DNA of 64,000 nt, taken from contig LGRX02027621.1 in assembly GCA_001247695.2 (NCBI GenBank), positions 24,307 to 88,306 on the forward strand. Reading direction: 5' to 3'. The DNA comes from Cymbomonas tetramitiformis. Lineage: Eukaryota; Chlorophyta; Pyramimonadophyceae; Pyramimonadales; Pyramimonadaceae. This document shows positions 62,880-64,000 of this stretch, one piece after another. The notes under the pieces are model-generated. The model ran no database searches. It was not told the DNA's origin and was given only the letters and a program-made list of their open reading frames with translations. Position numbers and translations under genes: made by a program. Positions within the stretch are counted from its first letter, which is position 1. Every line of letters starts with the position of its first letter.

Positions 62880-64000
62880 ATGTCTCAAAAATTTGTAAGC
62901 ACAAAGATAGCTACGTCGAAACTCGGCATATCAGGCCGGATTTTGCGCGGGTGGAGCGATAAAGGATATATAACTACAAAACGAACACAAGGGAACACGC
63001 GGTACTATGACGTGGATGGGTTTCTTGCGGATCATGCCGACGGAAAGTTAAGTTTGCTGAATACCAAACTGTTCACTAAGAACGCGGATACGCGCGAAGA
63101 CGAGGTCGTGCATATTTGGAAAACTGACATAGAGGCCATGTTTAAAATGGTGCACGAGAAGACAAAGCAATGTGCTTGTTTATTCGTCATCGATTTTGAC
63201 AAGGCGTACGGGTGGTTGGGGTTCACCCAAAAAATTAAGGCAAAAGCTCACCTGCTAGAAAATTGTGAGGAGGACGTGGATTACACCATGAAGCTGGAAA
63301 ACTTTGCACCGGACATCACCAGCCCGCTTGAAAAACACGGCAATTGCGAAACGATCATGATCACCGCGGACTGCTTTAAAGCCATCTGCATGTCGGCGCG
63401 CACCGCGCAGGGCAAACGCGTCCGCCAATACTACCTCGAACTGGAGCGTCGTGTACGCGAGGGCGATCTGACGCTCGCCGGAGAGGTTGTGCAAAACTAC
63501 GACAACGCGAACGGCGTGCACACCCAGGTGCTGTTGAGGACCGACACCAGCGCGACGAACGGCCCGCCGGAATGGGTGACTCTGTGGAAGGAGGCGCGCG
63601 GCGACCAGAAGGAGATGGGAAAGGTGATGCGCGGCATCATCAAGGCGAAGGGGGCCAAGGATCCACGCGTGTACCAGGAGGTGGAGAACATCCACAACCA
63701 GAGCGTGTGGAACTTTGAGGGCTGGACCCGGCAGTATCTCAAGGAGAACGGCGTTCGGGTCAACGCGGCCGCGGAGGCGATGAACAAGAAACAGCTCAAC
63801 GTACGCGAGCAATTCTCGGACACCTTCTGCAAAAAACTGATCGACATGGACGCGCCGACCGCGCAAAGCATTCGGAAACTGGCCGAGGAGATTAAAATAG
63901 CCACGCTGCCCTACACGAATTTTCACCAGCTGCAGGAGTACAAACCCAACCACGACGACAAAGGCAACCCGGTACCGTGCGGTAAACGCGTGCGTCAACT
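62880..64000 (+). CDS. MerR-like HTH plus MSV199-domain regulator (runs off the window)
   Basis: Starts at ATG 62880 and is open for 373 codons to the window end. Residues 1-60 are a MerR/IS607-type HTH nearly identical to the KilA-N gene's head (KIATSKLGISGRILRGWSDK). Residues about 85-180 match MSV199: DFDKAYGWLGFTQKIKAK, DYTMKL, ITADCFKAICMSARTAQGKR, then YYLELE.RV. A REGDLTLAGEVVQ motif follows, equivalent to GDVTLAKEVLE in the relatives, and then a longer C-terminal region with FEGWTRQYLKENGVRVNAAA, of which a fragment is found at 54303-54441. MSV199 proteins are DNA-binding-associated in iridoviruses, poxviruses of insects and other large DNA viruses. The end of the protein is outside the window. 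Confidence 0.8.
   Translation, partial: MSQKFVSTKIATSKLGISGRILRGWSDKGYITTKRTQGNTRYYDVDGFLADHADGKLSLLNTKLFTKNADTREDEVVHIWKTDIEAMFKMVHEKTKQCACLFVIDFDKAYGWLGFTQKIKAKAHLLENCEEDVDYTMKLENFAPDITSPLEKHGNCETIMITADCFKAICMSARTAQGKRVRQYYLELERRVREGDLTLAGEVVQNYDNANGVHTQVLLRTDTSATNGPPEWVTLWKEARGDQKEMGKVMRGIIKAKGAKDPRVYQEVENIHNQSVWNFEGWTRQYLKENGVRVNAAAEAMNKKQLNVREQFSDTFCKKLIDMDAPTAQSIRKLAEEIKIATLPYTNFHQLQEYKPNHDDKGNPVPCGKRVRQ

Noticed and set aside
1..64000. CRISPR arrays, tRNA and rRNA genes, insertion-sequence transposases
   Set aside because: No regular spacer-repeat array, cloverleaf or transposase motif was recognised by eye; the repeats present are tandem or dispersed without transposase genes. A tRNA scan was not possible here.

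Overview
The window looks like a Nucleocytoviricota (giant DNA virus) genome, or a long viral insertion in a protist genome. The evidence is the mix of KilA-N and MSV199 regulators with a MerR-like helix-turn-helix, several F-box-like proteins (one with LRRs, one with ankyrin-like repeats), a DUF3846-type protein, a divergent protein kinase, two RPD-motif glycosyltransferase-like proteins, a HAD-like protein, TATAAATA-type promoters about 25 to 75 bases upstream of start codons, and many dispersed repeats. No hallmark gene (capsid, polymerase, packaging ATPase) is present, so family and host cannot be named. Proline-rich SPPPP tracts and spliceosomal-type introns fit an algal or other protist host, but that is inference.

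Layout. 1-17.5 kb is an accessory arm: a chimeric KilA-N-family/F-box gene, a gene split by an A10 run, small genes, four F-box-like genes, and a repeat field (8.6-15.3 kb) with a perfect 280-base duplication, a tandem 455-base duplication and heptamer tracts. 17.5-18.8 kb holds a small gene and a glycosyltransferase-like gene. 18,993-50,463 (minus strand, GC-rich) is dominated by very long open frames. I interpret these as exons of one gene: 12 exons, 11 introns, every junction in phase, predicted product about 9,421 residues. It is a cysteine-rich, proline-rich, multi-membrane-pass glycoprotein with PAN-like and C-type-lectin-like modules. One of its introns (2.2 kb) contains a nested F-box/LRR gene and a small divergent gene. 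The second part of the giant gene has no ATG at its 5' end and begins exactly at a splice acceptor, which supports joining it to the first part. 50.5-64 kb is a second accessory arm: small paralogous cysteine-containing proteins, a HAD-like gene interrupted by an A9 run, a chromodomain mini-protein, a coiled-coil protein with an internal duplication, glycosyltransferase-like and kinase-like genes, a DUF3846 gene, and two related regulators (MerR-like HTH plus KilA-N, MerR-like HTH plus MSV199). The last one runs off the window end.

How the parts may fit together. The giant glycoprotein is a candidate virion-surface or secreted structural protein, and the two glycosyltransferase-like proteins could modify such a surface. 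F-box proteins probably recruit host SKP1/ubiquitin ligase. The KilA-N/MSV199 proteins are DNA-binding accessory factors that clearly shuffle domains: the same N-terminal HTH carries different C-terminal parts, and the same middle region is fused to an F-box elsewhere. Introns were also found in an F-box gene and in the KilA-N gene, so splicing is not confined to the giant gene. Two genes are broken at A9-A10 homopolymers in the same direction, either by real slippage or by homopolymer miscalls.
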